A stretch of DNA of 64,000 bases from Calothrix sp. PCC 6303 (GCF_000317435.1 NC_019751.1:3596001-3660000), one strand, 5' to 3'; positions 24,569 to 33,853 are shown, counted from the stretch's first letter. Numbers and translations: made by a program. The notes: a model not told the origin generated them from the sequence alone.

Positions 24569-26263
24569 TCAATTAGTTTTAAAAATTGATGTCACACCAG
24601 AAAAAATAGCATCTTTCGCATCTTTAAAACCCTGAGAAATTGAGCGTTGATTTTGTAAGAAAACCCGCGCACAATTGCGTCCCGGCATTCCGGAGATTGA
24701 GCCACCTGGATGTGTTCCAGCACCTGTTAAAAACAGATTATCAAAGGGGGTCTTGTAGTTAGCAATTTCTGGCAGAGGACGGAAGAATACCATTTGATCT
24801 AATGTCATATCAATATGGTAATAATTGCCTTTATAAGCTCCCAATCTTTCACCTAATTCTGCTGGACTTTCCACACGACGGGCAATAGTTGCATTCTTTA
24901 CATTGGGTGCATATTCTGCTAGCTTATCAATTACCCGATCGGCAACTTTATTTTTCAATTCATCCGTCCAACCTGTGCCTTTTAAACCAGTTCCTTCTGC
25001 ACCTGCTATTTGATAGGGGGCAAAGAATTCAATCCATAGTGTGTGTTTGCCTGGAGGTGCCAAACTGGGGTCTAAGGCACTAGGCATGACAACATACATT
25101 GATGGATCACTATCGGGAATTTGACCTAAAGTACACAAACTATGGGCTTGTTCCACATGCATCATCGAATCGGCAATTAAAATCGAACCAGTGAGATATT
25201 CATCTTTGTGTTCGTGGTGGGGAAAATGTAGCGGTTCATCTAATGCTAAATCTATTTTGAGGATAGTTTCATTATTATTTACGATTCGTCTTTTTAATCG
25301 TTCCCATAATTCCGAATCGACTGCATCAACTTCGTTTTTATCAATCATTTGCATAAACAAACGTTGAGCATCAATATTAGAAATTACTCCATGTTTGGCA
25401 GCATATTCTTGACCTCCGTTTACCCTCACACCAACTGCTTTGGCATCATCAATTAAGATTTTTTCTACATGTTGATCTGTGAGGATCACACCACCTAGAG
25501 ATGTGACTAAATTCACCAATGCTTTAACTAATGCACCTGTTCCCCCACGGGGTCTAGCCATTCCTGGATTGTGACGCATTGCCATCATCATCACACCAAT
25601 TGCCATATTTTTTTGGGAAGGTGGTGCGCCTAATTCTGCGGCTAATCTGGAGAGTGGTGCTTTGAGAAATTCTTCATCAAACCATTCGTTAAGAATATCC
25701 TCGGCACTGGTTAACATTGTCCTGATAAAATCTAATGTTTTTGCAGGGGAACCAATTACCGAAAGTAAGTCTTTGACTTTGCCCAAATCATAATTTCCCG
25801 CAATATCAATAATTGATTTTGGGGGTGCATTAAACATGGGAATCATCGCGCTGATTGTCCGTTGCCATAAATCGGTGAATTCTGCATATTTTCTGGCATC
25901 GCGCTGATTATAACGGGCGATTCCGGCACAGGTTTTTTCAATAGATTTATGCCCTAGGAAATATTTACCATCAGGGTGGGGACAAAACACAACTGGATCG
26001 CATTCGAGATATTCTAAACCATATTTTGTCAGTTCTAATTCTTCGACAACTGGTCCTAGATGAATAAATTCGTGGTCAATTGCACATAAATTAAACTTAA
26101 AACCAGGTGCTTCATTGGGGATACATTCTTCTGTAGTTGCAGCACCACCAGGAACAGAGCGTTTTTCCAAGAGTAAGACACTGTAACCTGCTTTGAGCAA
26201 ATATGCAGCACAAACCAAACCGTTGTGTCCAGCACCAATAATCACAACATCATATTCTTGCAT
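24569..26263 (-). CDS. crtO: Beta-carotene ketolase, CrtO type
   Basis: The product has 564 residues. The FAD-binding start is 'DVVIIGAGHNGLVCAAYLL' (about 4-22), then 'LLEKRSVPGGAATTEE'. The internal sequence follows Synechocystis CrtO closely: 'NLCAIDHEFIHLGPVVEEL', 'GYWQRT'-like middle, 'DFIRTMLTSAEDILNEWFD', 'MARPRGGTGALVKALV', 'GVISNIDAQRLF' and the C-terminal 'NLFLTGAGTHPGGSISGMPG'. It adds keto groups to the beta-ionone rings, giving echinenone and canthaxanthin. CrtO is related to phytoene desaturases, not to the diiron CrtW. It is complete with no neighbours of the carotenoid pathway, which is usual in cyanobacteria. Confidence 0.92.
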   Translation of the reverse strand: MQEYDVVIIGAGHNGLVCAAYLLKAGYSVLLLEKRSVPGGAATTEECIPNEAPGFKFNLCAIDHEFIHLGPVVEELELTKYGLEYLECDPVVFCPHPDGKYFLGHKSIEKTCAGIARYNQRDARKYAEFTDLWQRTISAMIPMFNAPPKSIIDIAGNYDLGKVKDLLSVIGSPAKTLDFIRTMLTSAEDILNEWFDEEFLKAPLSRLAAELGAPPSQKNMAIGVMMMAMRHNPGMARPRGGTGALVKALVNLVTSLGGVILTDQHVEKILIDDAKAVGVRVNGGQEYAAKHGVISNIDAQRLFMQMIDKNEVDAVDSELWERLKRRIVNNNETILKIDLALDEPLHFPHHEHKDEYLTGSILIADSMMHVEQAHSLCTLGQIPDSDPSMYVVMPSALDPSLAPPGKHTLWIEFFAPYQIAGAEGTGLKGTGWTDELKNKVADRVIDKLAEYAPNVKNATIARRVESPAELGERLGAYKGNYYHIDMTLDQMVFFRPLPEIANYKTPFDNLFLTGAGTHPGGSISGMPGRNCARVFLQNQRSISQGFKDAKDAIFSGVTSIFKTN

Positions 26264-26467
26264 AGTTTTTGGTTTTAGCGATCGCGTCTTTTCGATATTA
26301 GAGGTTGGTTTTTGGGGTTACATCGTTCGCTAGTTATAAAATTTATTTACAGCGACAAAACCTCATTTTAATTTACCAGTATCTACCAAAAAACGCGCGC
26401 ACTGTCCCTAGTTTCTAGCTATCTTTGACAAAAACTTAGTATCAAACTAGAGAAACCCTGTTTCTAA

Positions 26468-26490
26468 CCCGACTTCTTTGGGAAATCGGG
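26468..26490 (-). terminator. Possible terminator hairpin after the TolC-family gene
   Basis: CCCGACTTC and GGAAATCGGG can pair imperfectly about 20 bp after the minus-strand stop. This CCCGACTT type of hairpin is common after cyanobacterial genes. No long T run follows. Confidence 0.35.
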
Positions 26491-26509
26491 AATTTATGAA
26501 TTTGTTTGG

Positions 26510-28132
26510 CTACTGAGATTCTCCTAAAGAGATGGCACGTTGTAAATTAGCATAGGCACGGTTGTAATCTAGAACTGCGGTGACTCGGTTTCCTTCGGCA
26601 CGGGTAAGATCGTTTTCAGCGGAAATTACATCAGTTTGAGTACCAATTCCCGACTGAAATCTTAAACGTGATAGTCTGAGGGCTTCCTGTGCCTGTTCCA
26701 CGGCAGCACCAGTAGTTTGGACGTTTTCCAGGTTAGATTGCAATTGGGTGTAATACTGCTCAACCTCGAAGCGAACCTGATTACTTTGGTTAACAAAGTT
26801 GGTTTCAGCGATCGCTTTATTCAACCGTTGCTGTTTTGCTTGGGCGCGAGCGGCTCCACCGTCGTATAAATTCCAACTAGCTTTCACTCCCACTGAATAA
26901 CCATCAGTACCGCTGGCGTTATCATTATACTGATCCAACACATCATAGGTAGCAACTAATGCTACTTGAGGTCCCAATTGGGAAAGTGCTTGTTTACGTT
27001 TTTGTTCGCTGATGTTGCCTTCGACAATTCGTTGTTGCAATTCTGGACGATTTTGCAAAGCTTGAACTACACTTTCTTCTAGTTTTTGGTTCCACAATCC
27101 TGCTACCTTCACCGAATCAGCAGCACTAATTGTCAATGTGGGGGGAAGATTCAGCAAAGCTGCTAATTGTCGTCGAGCAATTTGCTGTTGCGATCGCGCA
27201 TTGGTAAGATCCTGTTGAGCATTGGCTAAATTAACTTGCGATCGCAAAACGTCAAATTTGGTACCAACACCTGCACTTTCCAAAGATTGAGAATCTCGGA
27301 AACTTGCCTCGGCATTTTCCACAGCAGCTTTGGTGATGCGTACCCTCTCATCACCTAGTTGCAAATCGTAGTAGCGGAGGGTGACATTTTGGCGGATTTC
27401 CTCAGCTTTACTTTCCACTGCCAACTTATCAAAGTGTAGTTGTTCTTCAGCTTGACGAATTGTTGCCTGTCTACGTCCAGAAGTGTAGATATTATAGGTG
27501 AGTTTAGCTTGACCATTAAAGGCTGTGACAGCTTGATCCGATTGTGGTGCAGCTACCCCCCGTTCTACTGATAGTTCATTACCGGGAGATTCGCTTTTAG
27601 TTATATCCCCGTTCAAAGTAATATTAGGATATAGTGCCGCCTTCGCTTCCTGTAACCCAGCTTGAGAGCGTTTCAGCCCTAAAATCGCCGCTTGTAACTC
27701 CGGGTTTTGCCGTTGTGCGATCGCTAAAACCTGTTCTAAGGATAATGCTTGGTTTTCCCGAATTTTTACCGCTTCTGCTGACTTAGGAAAATTCAGATTG
27801 CGATCGCTAGATGAGGATTTACGTTTATGCTTATGACCATGCCCCTGTTTGAGTTTCTGGGGATGGGAAACCTCATCAGGTGCTGAAAAAGTCACAACTT
27901 TAGTTGGATTTGCAGCAATCAAATCAGCAGCACGTCCAGATACTTGTAAATTGCCTGCTTTTGCCACTGTTGAAGTGTTCTGGGTTTTTTCTACCTGTGG
28001 AGGAGTTTTTGCCTCAGTACCTTTAGCTGCACCTGGAAACGCAAATGCAATTGCAATACTCCAAAACAGCAAGCGTGGTGCAAACATAACCCAAGAAGAA
28101 TGCAAGGGAAATCGAAATAAATCTATTGACAT
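26510..28132 (-). CDS. TolC-family outer-membrane efflux protein
   Basis: The product has 540 residues. It begins with a basic and hydrophobic signal (LLFWSIAIAFAFPGAAKG) and a Pro/Lys/His-rich spacer with a 'HGHKHKRKSSSS' cluster (about 95-105). Two OEP repeats then follow: 'LSLEQVLAIAQRQNPELQAA' (about 130) with 'AGLQEAKAALYPNITLNGD', and 'AVQALQNRPELQQRI' with 'QLGPQVALVATYD'. The long helices end in 'RLSRLRFQSGIGTQTDVISAENDLTRAEGNRVTAVLDYNRAYANLQ', the classic TolC ending. It forms a trimeric outer-membrane duct for efflux pumps or type I secretion. In Anabaena the homologue HgdD exports heterocyst glycolipids; whether this is the orthologue cannot be said from context, as no pump genes adjoin. 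Confidence 0.92.
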   Translation of the reverse strand: MSIDLFRFPLHSSWVMFAPRLLFWSIAIAFAFPGAAKGTEAKTPPQVEKTQNTSTVAKAGNLQVSGRAADLIAANPTKVVTFSAPDEVSHPQKLKQGHGHKHKRKSSSSDRNLNFPKSAEAVKIRENQALSLEQVLAIAQRQNPELQAAILGLKRSQAGLQEAKAALYPNITLNGDITKSESPGNELSVERGVAAPQSDQAVTAFNGQAKLTYNIYTSGRRQATIRQAEEQLHFDKLAVESKAEEIRQNVTLRYYDLQLGDERVRITKAAVENAEASFRDSQSLESAGVGTKFDVLRSQVNLANAQQDLTNARSQQQIARRQLAALLNLPPTLTISAADSVKVAGLWNQKLEESVVQALQNRPELQQRIVEGNISEQKRKQALSQLGPQVALVATYDVLDQYNDNASGTDGYSVGVKASWNLYDGGAARAQAKQQRLNKAIAETNFVNQSNQVRFEVEQYYTQLQSNLENVQTTGAAVEQAQEALRLSRLRFQSGIGTQTDVISAENDLTRAEGNRVTAVLDYNRAYANLQRAISLGESQ

Positions 28133-28927
28133 GACAGTTTGAGGAGGTCATTTTGTTGATTGATGCTTCGACTTCAAAGGGGAGAACCAGTTAACAGTTA
28201 TCAGTTAACTACTAGGGTACTTGTAGGAGTAGAGCCGGAAAAAGTGTACCGGAGGTAAAGTAGCTGAGGTCTGATCAGGGATTCCGAGATCACCATCAAA
28301 TCCCCATCGATAGCAACCGAAGTTACTAATTTGTGGTGTTACGGCAATATAAAATTTAAAGATAGATAAAAGCCGTTCCTAGCTGACATTCTTGAGCTTA
28401 AGATTAGTATTACCTATGGTGATGCAGATTCGGAATTACAGCGACAGATTCAGATACAGAATACTCACCAAGTTTCCTAGTAGGTAAGGAGTCGCTGCCA
28501 CCGTCGCCAGATGTATAATTCCTCATATGTGATAGATTTTTTAACTTTTAACCTTTACCTTATACTATTAGATTAATCCCAAATTATCTTAAACTTTAAT
28601 ACTAATTCTCAACTCGGATTTTAGAAACCATCAAGAATACTCAGTACACACTTGTAACCAAGTTTAATCAACATCAGGATTTGAACATTAGTTTTATAGC
28701 TTAGGAACGACAATTTAATAACATGCAATGTTGCTCGAATATGAAATGGTGCGTTACGCTGCGCTTACACACCCTACTTTTGCACTTTATTTAATCCACG
28801 TTCCTTACTTGTCCTGGTATTTTATCTAGTGACTCTAAAATTATTTTTTGAGATAAATTAAACTATCAGAATTATGACAGGTTTTAATCTCTAAAAAATG
28901 CAAAACTATATACAAATCACACTACTA
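28133..28927. other. Intergenic region upstream of the TolC-family gene
   Basis: About 800 bp with no credible gene. It contains a TTAACAGTTATCAGTTAAC palindrome near 28191 and a GTGCGTTACG...CACACCCTACT scrap near 28750 related to the TAGGGTG repeats. Confidence 0.4.
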
Positions 28928-29026
28928 GTCTGTCAAGATAAAAATGACGCTTGTAGAGACGTGGCATTGCTACGTCTCTAGGGAATTGTGGATTTGTACA
29001 CAACCGTCAAAATAAAATTGACAGAC
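28928..29026. repeat. 99-bp element C, copy 1, with nested palindrome
   Basis: The ends GTCTGTCAA and TTGACAGAC are perfect 9-bp inverted repeats. In the middle lies TAGAGACGTGGCATTGCTACGTCTCTA, the same hairpin as at 3728. The right part (ACCGTCAAAATAAAATTGAC) also occurs at 36521-36540. It looks like a small non-autonomous mobile element. Confidence 0.65.
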
Positions 29027-29174
29027 CACTACCTACACTAGGAAAATGTCAAATTTAGAAAACATTTTCTCAAGTGCAGCATTATTTACTCTCTATTAGG
29101 TGTCAAGCATAAATTTTTTTGTTACCTATGACTAAAGTAATAGATGGAGTTGATTGAAATAGGAAATTAGACAC

Positions 29175-29204
29175 TTGTAGGTATTTAGAGCAAAATTTTA
29201 GAAT
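29175..29204 (+). promoter_or_regulatory. Candidate sigma-70-type promoter for a small RNA
   Basis: TTGTAG (29175-29180) and TAGAAT (29199-29204) are separated by 18 bp. The -10 box matches the consensus at five of six positions. No coding frame follows, but a terminator does. Confidence 0.35.
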
Positions 29205-29210
29205 CAGTGC

Positions 29211-29320
29211 TGTCGCAAATGCTCTTGCTCCTGAGCTTATCGACTATGAACTGCCTTAATTCAGGTATGTGGCTAAATTCTCATAAGAGGCTAGATGTTC
29301 CAACTAGCCTCTGTTTTTTT
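29211..29320 (+). ncRNA. Candidate small RNA (about 110 nt)
   Basis: A promoter-like pair at 29175-29204 and a strong intrinsic terminator at 29286-29320 on the same strand enclose about 110 bp with no gene. The terminator cannot serve a known plus-strand gene, because the nearest one upstream on that strand is the HAD gene, nearly 5 kb away. The start coordinate is inferred from the -10 box. I recognise no known RNA family. Confidence 0.35.
29286..29320 (+). terminator. Intrinsic terminator without an upstream gene
   Basis: The perfect 9-bp stem AGAGGCTAG/CTAGCCTCT with a 9-base loop is followed by G and seven T. It points along the plus strand. It ends just before the stop of the minus-strand UPF0060 gene, for which it lacks a T-tract. 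Confidence 0.75.
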
Positions 29321-29326
29321 GAGAAG

Positions 29327-29653
29327 TCATCTTGGTGCATACATCATGATCAAAATCCCTCCAAGTATAATTCCCCCACCAATTAAATCTAGTTTGTCGG
29401 GTACAAAACCATCTATTTTCCAACTCCAAATTAGGGAAAGAATAATAAATATCCCCCCATAAGCCGCATAGGTGCGACCAAAATTAGTAGGTTGCTTTGT
29501 CGCTACAAATCCGTAAACAATCAGCAAAATTGAGCCGATTACCCCTAGGTAAGGGCTTTTTCCTTCCCGTAACCATAACCAAACTAAGTAACCTCCGCCA
29601 ATTTCGCACAGACCCGCAATGATAAAGTAAAAAAGTGAATTAATTAACTGCAT
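29327..29653 (-). CDS. UPF0060 (YnfA-family) membrane protein
   Basis: The product has 108 residues with four hydrophobic helices (about 5-24, 33-50, 61-79 and 88-106). Family marks are '[20 protein letters not shown]', '[23 protein letters not shown]', '[21 protein letters not shown]' and the end 'MMYAPR'. It is an inner-membrane protein related to small multidrug resistance transporters, with no proven substrate. It stands alone. The start is a plain ATG. Confidence 0.95.
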   Translation of the reverse strand: MQLINSLFYFIIAGLCEIGGGYLVWLWLREGKSPYLGVIGSILLIVYGFVATKQPTNFGRTYAAYGGIFIILSLIWSWKIDGFVPDKLDLIGGGIILGGILIMMYAPR

Positions 29654-30074
29654 AGGTGTGGCGATAAAAGTATAAAAAGTTATATTTATTTATCTGATGT
29701 CAGAAAGAGGAAAAGGGGCAGGGAGCAGAGGAGAAGACCGCGACAGAGCTTGGACTCCGCCCCGTATAAGCCTCCTAAAAAGACGGGGGTTGTACCCATG
29801 TTCAACTCCGCTTCTTGGAAACTATTTGGGAGGCAAAGCCCCCCAAATGTTTCCGCTCCACGCAGGTGGAAAAGGCTTGCTCCCCCTGCCTCTTGCGGTC
29901 ATCAACGTCAGTATGAGTTTCAAAACAAATTGTATAGATTTATTGACAAAATTCAATCAGGTTTTCATCGATTTATTTCAGTGATATCCCCTAAAATCTA
30001 AGATACGCTAATGTCTAGTTAAGACATTATTTGTGAATGTCGGCGAATTACCTAACACTTTAATGGGTTTAAAA
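29654..30074. other. Intergenic region with GC-richer repeat scraps
   Basis: A 421-bp gap. It holds an imperfect 11-bp hairpin (ATTTGGG ... CCCAAAT, 29824-29848) and purine-rich GGGAGCAGAGGAG sequence typical of cyanobacterial repeat debris. Two overlapping frames here share no protein-like pattern. I looked for a cobalamin riboswitch before cbtB and saw none. Confidence 0.45.
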
Positions 30075-30269
30075 ATGACAACTTATTCACCACGTACCTC
30101 TGTTTTGAAAAAAACAGCGAGTATCACTTTATCTAAACCAGCACAGATATCACTATTTATGATGCTGAGTTCGTTAAGCATTTGGACTGTCTTGTTTTCT
30201 ACTTATCCTGCGGTTCATAATGCAGCACATGCTACCCGTCACAGCACACCATTGGTTGCTTGTCATTAG
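30075..30269 (+). CDS. cbtB: CbtB-like cobalt transporter subunit
   Basis: The start is placed at the ATG at 30075 (MTTYSPRTSVLKKT), giving 64 residues; an upstream in-frame start would add 14 that do not fit the family. One membrane helix (about 27-47) is followed by a histidine-rich end 'PAVHNAAHATRHSTPLVACH', the CbtB signature with metal-binding His and a C-terminal CH. CbtB normally pairs with the larger CbtA to import cobalt in cobalamin-regulated loci. Here no cbtA follows; instead a 389-residue membrane protein starts 180 bp downstream. The metal is inferred from the family. Confidence 0.82.
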   Translation: MTTYSPRTSVLKKTASITLSKPAQISLFMMLSSLSIWTVLFSTYPAVHNAAHATRHSTPLVACH

Positions 30270-30449
30270 GTTTTAGCTTTGATTAAAAGTTAAAAATTCT
30301 TCTTTGTAGATGCAGTTTATTGCCTGATGATGGTTGTGGTAAAGTCATAGCCCATTAGTTGTTTAAGATAATCGGCAATTTTCTCTTAGGTAACTAAAAA
30401 AATGCATCTACTTACTTTTTGCTTTCAAACTTACCAGGCATGGGAATAA

Positions 30450-31619
30450 ATGATTTATATGCACAGAAAATATAGATTTTTGGCGGTGGTTAGTTTTGTT
30501 TGCATTCTACTTTCGATATTTTCATCTTACAAAGGGGTATCCCAAACACCAAGCGCAAAAGTACAGCTGGTGACAAACCCAGCAGTGGAAAAAATTATCC
30601 CGTTTAGAGGTGGTGGTGCTGCTAAACATCAAGAACCTGTCACCATGACTTTTCAAGCTTTAGATGCAACTGGTAAACCTGTAAAAGATGCCAAAATTGG
30701 TTTAGAAATTCTTACCCCTTCTCCTACTCCCTTCTGGACAACTGATTTTCCGATTGTTGAGGGAACTAAGTTACTGAAGATGGAAACAGCAGCACCAGAA
30801 GGTAAGTTAGAAATTAGGGAAATGTTGCCGATTCGGGGAAGGTATCAATTTAATTTGAATGTGGCACCTTTAGCCGCGAATAGCTTTCAGCCTTATGAAC
30901 AAACACTGTTTTTGAACGTATCGGAAAACCCAGTTAAGTTTAAGTATTTAGCCGTGACGGTAGCGATTTTGTTGGCTGTGGGGTTGTTAGGTGGCTTGGT
31001 AATTGGTGGACAGCAAGAACTGAAACCGGGAGAAATCGCACCATATCGTGTTCGTCTGCTATTAAGCGGTTTGATTGTAACCGCGATCGCGTTATTGTTA
31101 TTTATCAATATCACTGCTGAAGTGGCAGAAGCACATGGTGGTGAGAAACATAATACTGAAGTTTTGCCTGCTGTCCAAAAAGTTCAAGGTTTAGATGTGC
31201 GTCTGGAAGGAAATAAAGATGCAACCGTCGGTAAAATGGCTGACTACAGCGTCCAGGTAAAAGATGGAAAGACAGGAGAAAGTATCAAAGATGTGGTTTT
31301 TCAAGTCAAAGCGGTTGCACTTGAAGATAATCTACCAATTTTTGCTTACAAAGCAATTCCTGATGCTAACGGTAAGTTAACTTGGCAACAGCAATTTTTT
31401 GATGGCGCACCCCATAAAATCCAAGTTGAGGCAACTCCTAAAGTGGGTTCTAATGTTCAATTTCCACCTGTGAAAGTCGAACAGGAAGTTGAAGTTGAAG
31501 GGATTGCACCACCGCTTTATATTCGGTTTGTCAGCTTATTTTACTTTACTGCAATTGTTGGAATTGGGATGGCGATGGGATTGTGGTTACAAAATAAGTT
31601 AGTTAAACGAACTGCATAG
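30450..31619 (+). CDS. Membrane protein with two Ig-like domains, unknown, beside cbtB
   Basis: The product has 389 residues. An N-terminal signal or anchor (FLAVVSFVCILLSIFSSYKG) precedes a beta-sandwich domain (about 35-165) with 'EPVTMTFQALDATGKPVKDAKIGLEIL', like YtkA/FixH-type Ig folds. Two membrane helices (about 172-190 and 204-223) follow, then 'EVAEAHGGEKHNTEV', a His-containing loop, a second Ig-like domain (about 245-350: 'VGKMADYSVQVKDGKTGESI') and a final helix (about 358-380). I do not recognise the family. Closeness to cbtB and the His-rich loop suggest a metal-uptake partner, which is inference. Confidence 0.65.
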   Translation: MIYMHRKYRFLAVVSFVCILLSIFSSYKGVSQTPSAKVQLVTNPAVEKIIPFRGGGAAKHQEPVTMTFQALDATGKPVKDAKIGLEILTPSPTPFWTTDFPIVEGTKLLKMETAAPEGKLEIREMLPIRGRYQFNLNVAPLAANSFQPYEQTLFLNVSENPVKFKYLAVTVAILLAVGLLGGLVIGGQQELKPGEIAPYRVRLLLSGLIVTAIALLLFINITAEVAEAHGGEKHNTEVLPAVQKVQGLDVRLEGNKDATVGKMADYSVQVKDGKTGESIKDVVFQVKAVALEDNLPIFAYKAIPDANGKLTWQQQFFDGAPHKIQVEATPKVGSNVQFPPVKVEQEVEVEGIAPPLYIRFVSLFYFTAIVGIGMAMGLWLQNKLVKRTA

Positions 31620-31724
31620 AACCTAGATTAATCTGGGAGATATGTTTGCTAATTAGCAATTCCCAACCCAGATGGTTTAAGCTAGCTGGAAGATTCTATA
31701 TTTTATCGTAATAGAGACGGTGTT

Positions 31725-32579
31725 ATGCCGAAAATAATTAATTTAGTTTCCCTTTTACTTGTCTGTGGTTTGTCGAGTTTGCCTGTACCAGTACGCGCTC
31801 AAGCATTACTACCCCATACATTACAGCTTGATGCCGCAAAATTAGAAAAACAAGGCTTGAGTTTGGCACAGGAAGCGGCTTCCCTGGGACAGTTCCAGCA
31901 GTATGAAATGGCTTTGCCACGCGCCCGTTTGGCTTCACAACTCGCCCCCAAAAGTGATAAAGTTTGGTTTCTCTTGGGTGGTTTGTATCTGCAAACCAAA
32001 GATTATCCCAATGCTATAACTGCTTTGAAAAAAGCACAAACCCTCAATCCCAAAAATGCGGATATCCAGTTTGCTTTGGGTTCGGTGAGTTTTCAGCAGG
32101 AAAAATATCAAGAAGCTGTGGCATTTTATCAGGCTGGTTTAAAACTAAAACCCAATGACTCTGAAGGCTTATTTGATTTGGGTAATGCCTATTATATGTT
32201 GGGTAGATTGGCAGATGCGATCGCGCAATACAACCAAGCTGTCTCCCAAAATCAAAAATTCTGGCCCGCTATCAACAATATTGGCTTAATCTTCTACGAA
32301 CAAGGTGACAGCCAAGGTGCTATCAAAAAATGGCAATCGGCTGTAGCCCTCGAAAAACAAGCGGCAGAACCACTGATGGCATTAGCTGTTGCTCTCTACA
32401 CTAAGGGTGATCAAAAGCAAGCTGTAGTTTTTGCAGAACAAGCACTACGGATCGATGGACGTTATGCCGATCTAGAATTCCTCAAACAAAATCTCTGGGG
32501 AGAACGTCTCCTCGGAGACACAAAAAAGTTGCTGGAATTACCAGCCATTCAAGCTGCTCTTCAACAGGGTGGTAGTTAA
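31725..32579 (+). CDS. Secreted TPR-repeat protein
   Basis: The product has 284 residues. A signal peptide (IINLVSLLLVCGLSSLPVPVRAQ, cleavage near 25) precedes about six tetratricopeptide repeats from about 40 to 250. Good examples are 'VWFLLGGLYLQTKDYPNAITALKKAQTLNPKNA', 'QFALGSVSFQQEKYQEAVAFYQAGLKLKPND' and 'ALAVALYTKGDQKQAVVFAEQALRID', each cited here only as a pattern of W/L-G-Y-A-P positions. A periplasmic scaffold is likely. It lies 105 bp after the cbtB-linked membrane gene on the same strand and may belong to the same unit. Confidence 0.85.
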   Translation: MPKIINLVSLLLVCGLSSLPVPVRAQALLPHTLQLDAAKLEKQGLSLAQEAASLGQFQQYEMALPRARLASQLAPKSDKVWFLLGGLYLQTKDYPNAITALKKAQTLNPKNADIQFALGSVSFQQEKYQEAVAFYQAGLKLKPNDSEGLFDLGNAYYMLGRLADAIAQYNQAVSQNQKFWPAINNIGLIFYEQGDSQGAIKKWQSAVALEKQAAEPLMALAVALYTKGDQKQAVVFAEQALRIDGRYADLEFLKQNLWGERLLGDTKKLLELPAIQAALQQGGS

Positions 32580-33032
32580 AACAAGTCGCAAATCCCAAGT
32601 AAGTTTTGTGACGGGGATTTGGACAAGGTACTTTTGTGGCGGAAACTTCCCCCACAAAGCTGCCACCCCGATACAAAATAAGCTGTCTATAGACAATAGA
32701 CACAGGGGAATTAAACCCCCAGTGCTGTGAAAATCACTTGAAACTACTTTGTGACATTTAGCATTTGCTTTTCAAAACCCACTGCTAAAAAATTAGTAGC
32801 AAACCTTCCTCATAATACACATGTACTGTAAACTGAGATAGTTATTACCCACTGAGCATCAGGGGTAATAATGTAAAAACAGTAAAGCCAGCTTGAGAGG
32901 ATGAGAATGTCACAGCTACAAGGAAATCAGGTAGAAATATTCAAAGCTTGTGAGTGGAATCCTACCACTCATAAGCAAAATATTATTCATAGACTCCAAA
33001 AATTGCGACTGTTTTCTGCCTCACTACATACC
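32580..33032. other. Intergenic region between convergent genes
   Basis: About 450 bp. A 48-codon frame at 32907-33053 has a fair ribosome site (GAGG) but no recognisable protein pattern and runs into the response-regulator gene. No strong hairpin found. Confidence 0.35.
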
Positions 33033-33437
33033 TCAATTCGCGTCTTTAGGTAAAAGTGCCACAATTTGGTCAACAAACTGTTGATGGTCTACAACAGGTT
33101 TGGAAATATAACCATCAGCCCCACTTTGCTTGAGAAAAGCTTCACGATCCCCTTCCATAGCATGTGCTGTCACCAAAATAATTGGTAAATAGGCAGTTTG
33201 TGGATCTGATTTCAACATTTGTGTAATCTTGATGCCATCAACAGATTTACCTTGGTAAACACTTCGTGACAGAGAAACATCCATCAAGATTATATCCGCC
33301 TGTCCAGCTTGGGCAATTTGCATCACCTCTTCCACGTTTTCAGTGTGTTTTACATCCAGACCACCTCGTTTGGTCAAAATTTTGGAAAAAACACGAGCAT
33401 TAATCAGATCATCTTCAACAATCAAAACAGTTTTCAT
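33033..33437 (-). CDS. Single-domain response regulator (CheY-like)
   Basis: The product has 134 residues, essentially one receiver domain and no output domain. The acidic pocket is Glu8-Asp9-Asp10 ('LIVEDD'), the phosphoacceptor is Asp53 in 'ILMDVSLSRS', the switch Thr is in 'IILVTAHAM' and the conserved Lys is in 'GYISKPV'. 'DGIKITQMLKSDPQTAYLPI' is typical of the DivK-like class in cyanobacterial multi-kinase systems. It passes phosphate or binds a partner protein. No kinase is adjacent, so its partner is unknown. Short 7-mer repeats (CAGTTATCAGTGAA) lie just upstream. Confidence 0.95.
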   Translation of the reverse strand: MKTVLIVEDDLINARVFSKILTKRGGLDVKHTENVEEVMQIAQAGQADIILMDVSLSRSVYQGKSVDGIKITQMLKSDPQTAYLPIILVTAHAMEGDREAFLKQSGADGYISKPVVDHQQFVDQIVALLPKDAN

Positions 33438-33853
33438 GCGATTTTAATTAATAGGGTAAGGGGATGACCACTTAAATCAGTTATCAGTTATCAGTGAACA
33501 GTTATCAGAGTTTTAGCTCTTTACCTTCGGGACAACAGGCTCATTAAACATAGAGGACTAGCATTTCTCTGGAAGTGCGGGACATTGACCCGACCGATAA
33601 ATACATCACTCTTTACTAACAACTTTTCACTGCTCACTGTTAAATAAAACAGTTGCCAACCTCCTTCTAATTAATCTATGTGTATCCTCTTTATCAAGGA
33701 TAATACTACCCTTTTTATCCTTGAACCGGTAAAAAAAATTGTGATGAAGTCTATTTCATCCGTTATGCTGTGGTTGCAGCAAAATTTCATGTCCGCGTCA
33801 TATCGGCGATATTTTTAGCAACTTTTGTGTAGTTAAACTTCAGGTAAAAACTC
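33438..33853. other. Divergent gap with GTTATCAGT-type tandem repeats
   Basis: A 416-bp gap between the response regulator and the topoisomerase gene. TCAGTTATCAGTGAACAGTTATCAG at about 33478-33505 is a short tandem repeat. Promoters of both genes must lie here; none can be placed with confidence. Confidence 0.4.

Noticed and set aside
29697-30001. Two overlapping plus-strand frames upstream of cbtB
   Set aside because: Both lie on GC-richer repeat debris with a hairpin, and neither has a credible start or domain.
29985-30074. Cobalamin riboswitch before cbtB
   Set aside because: No B12-box-like GCCACTG sequence or matching stems could be seen in the leader.
32907-33053. 48-codon plus-strand frame with GAGG ribosome site
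   Set aside because: No family pattern and it overlaps the 3' end of the response regulator. Kept only as a remark in the gap entry.
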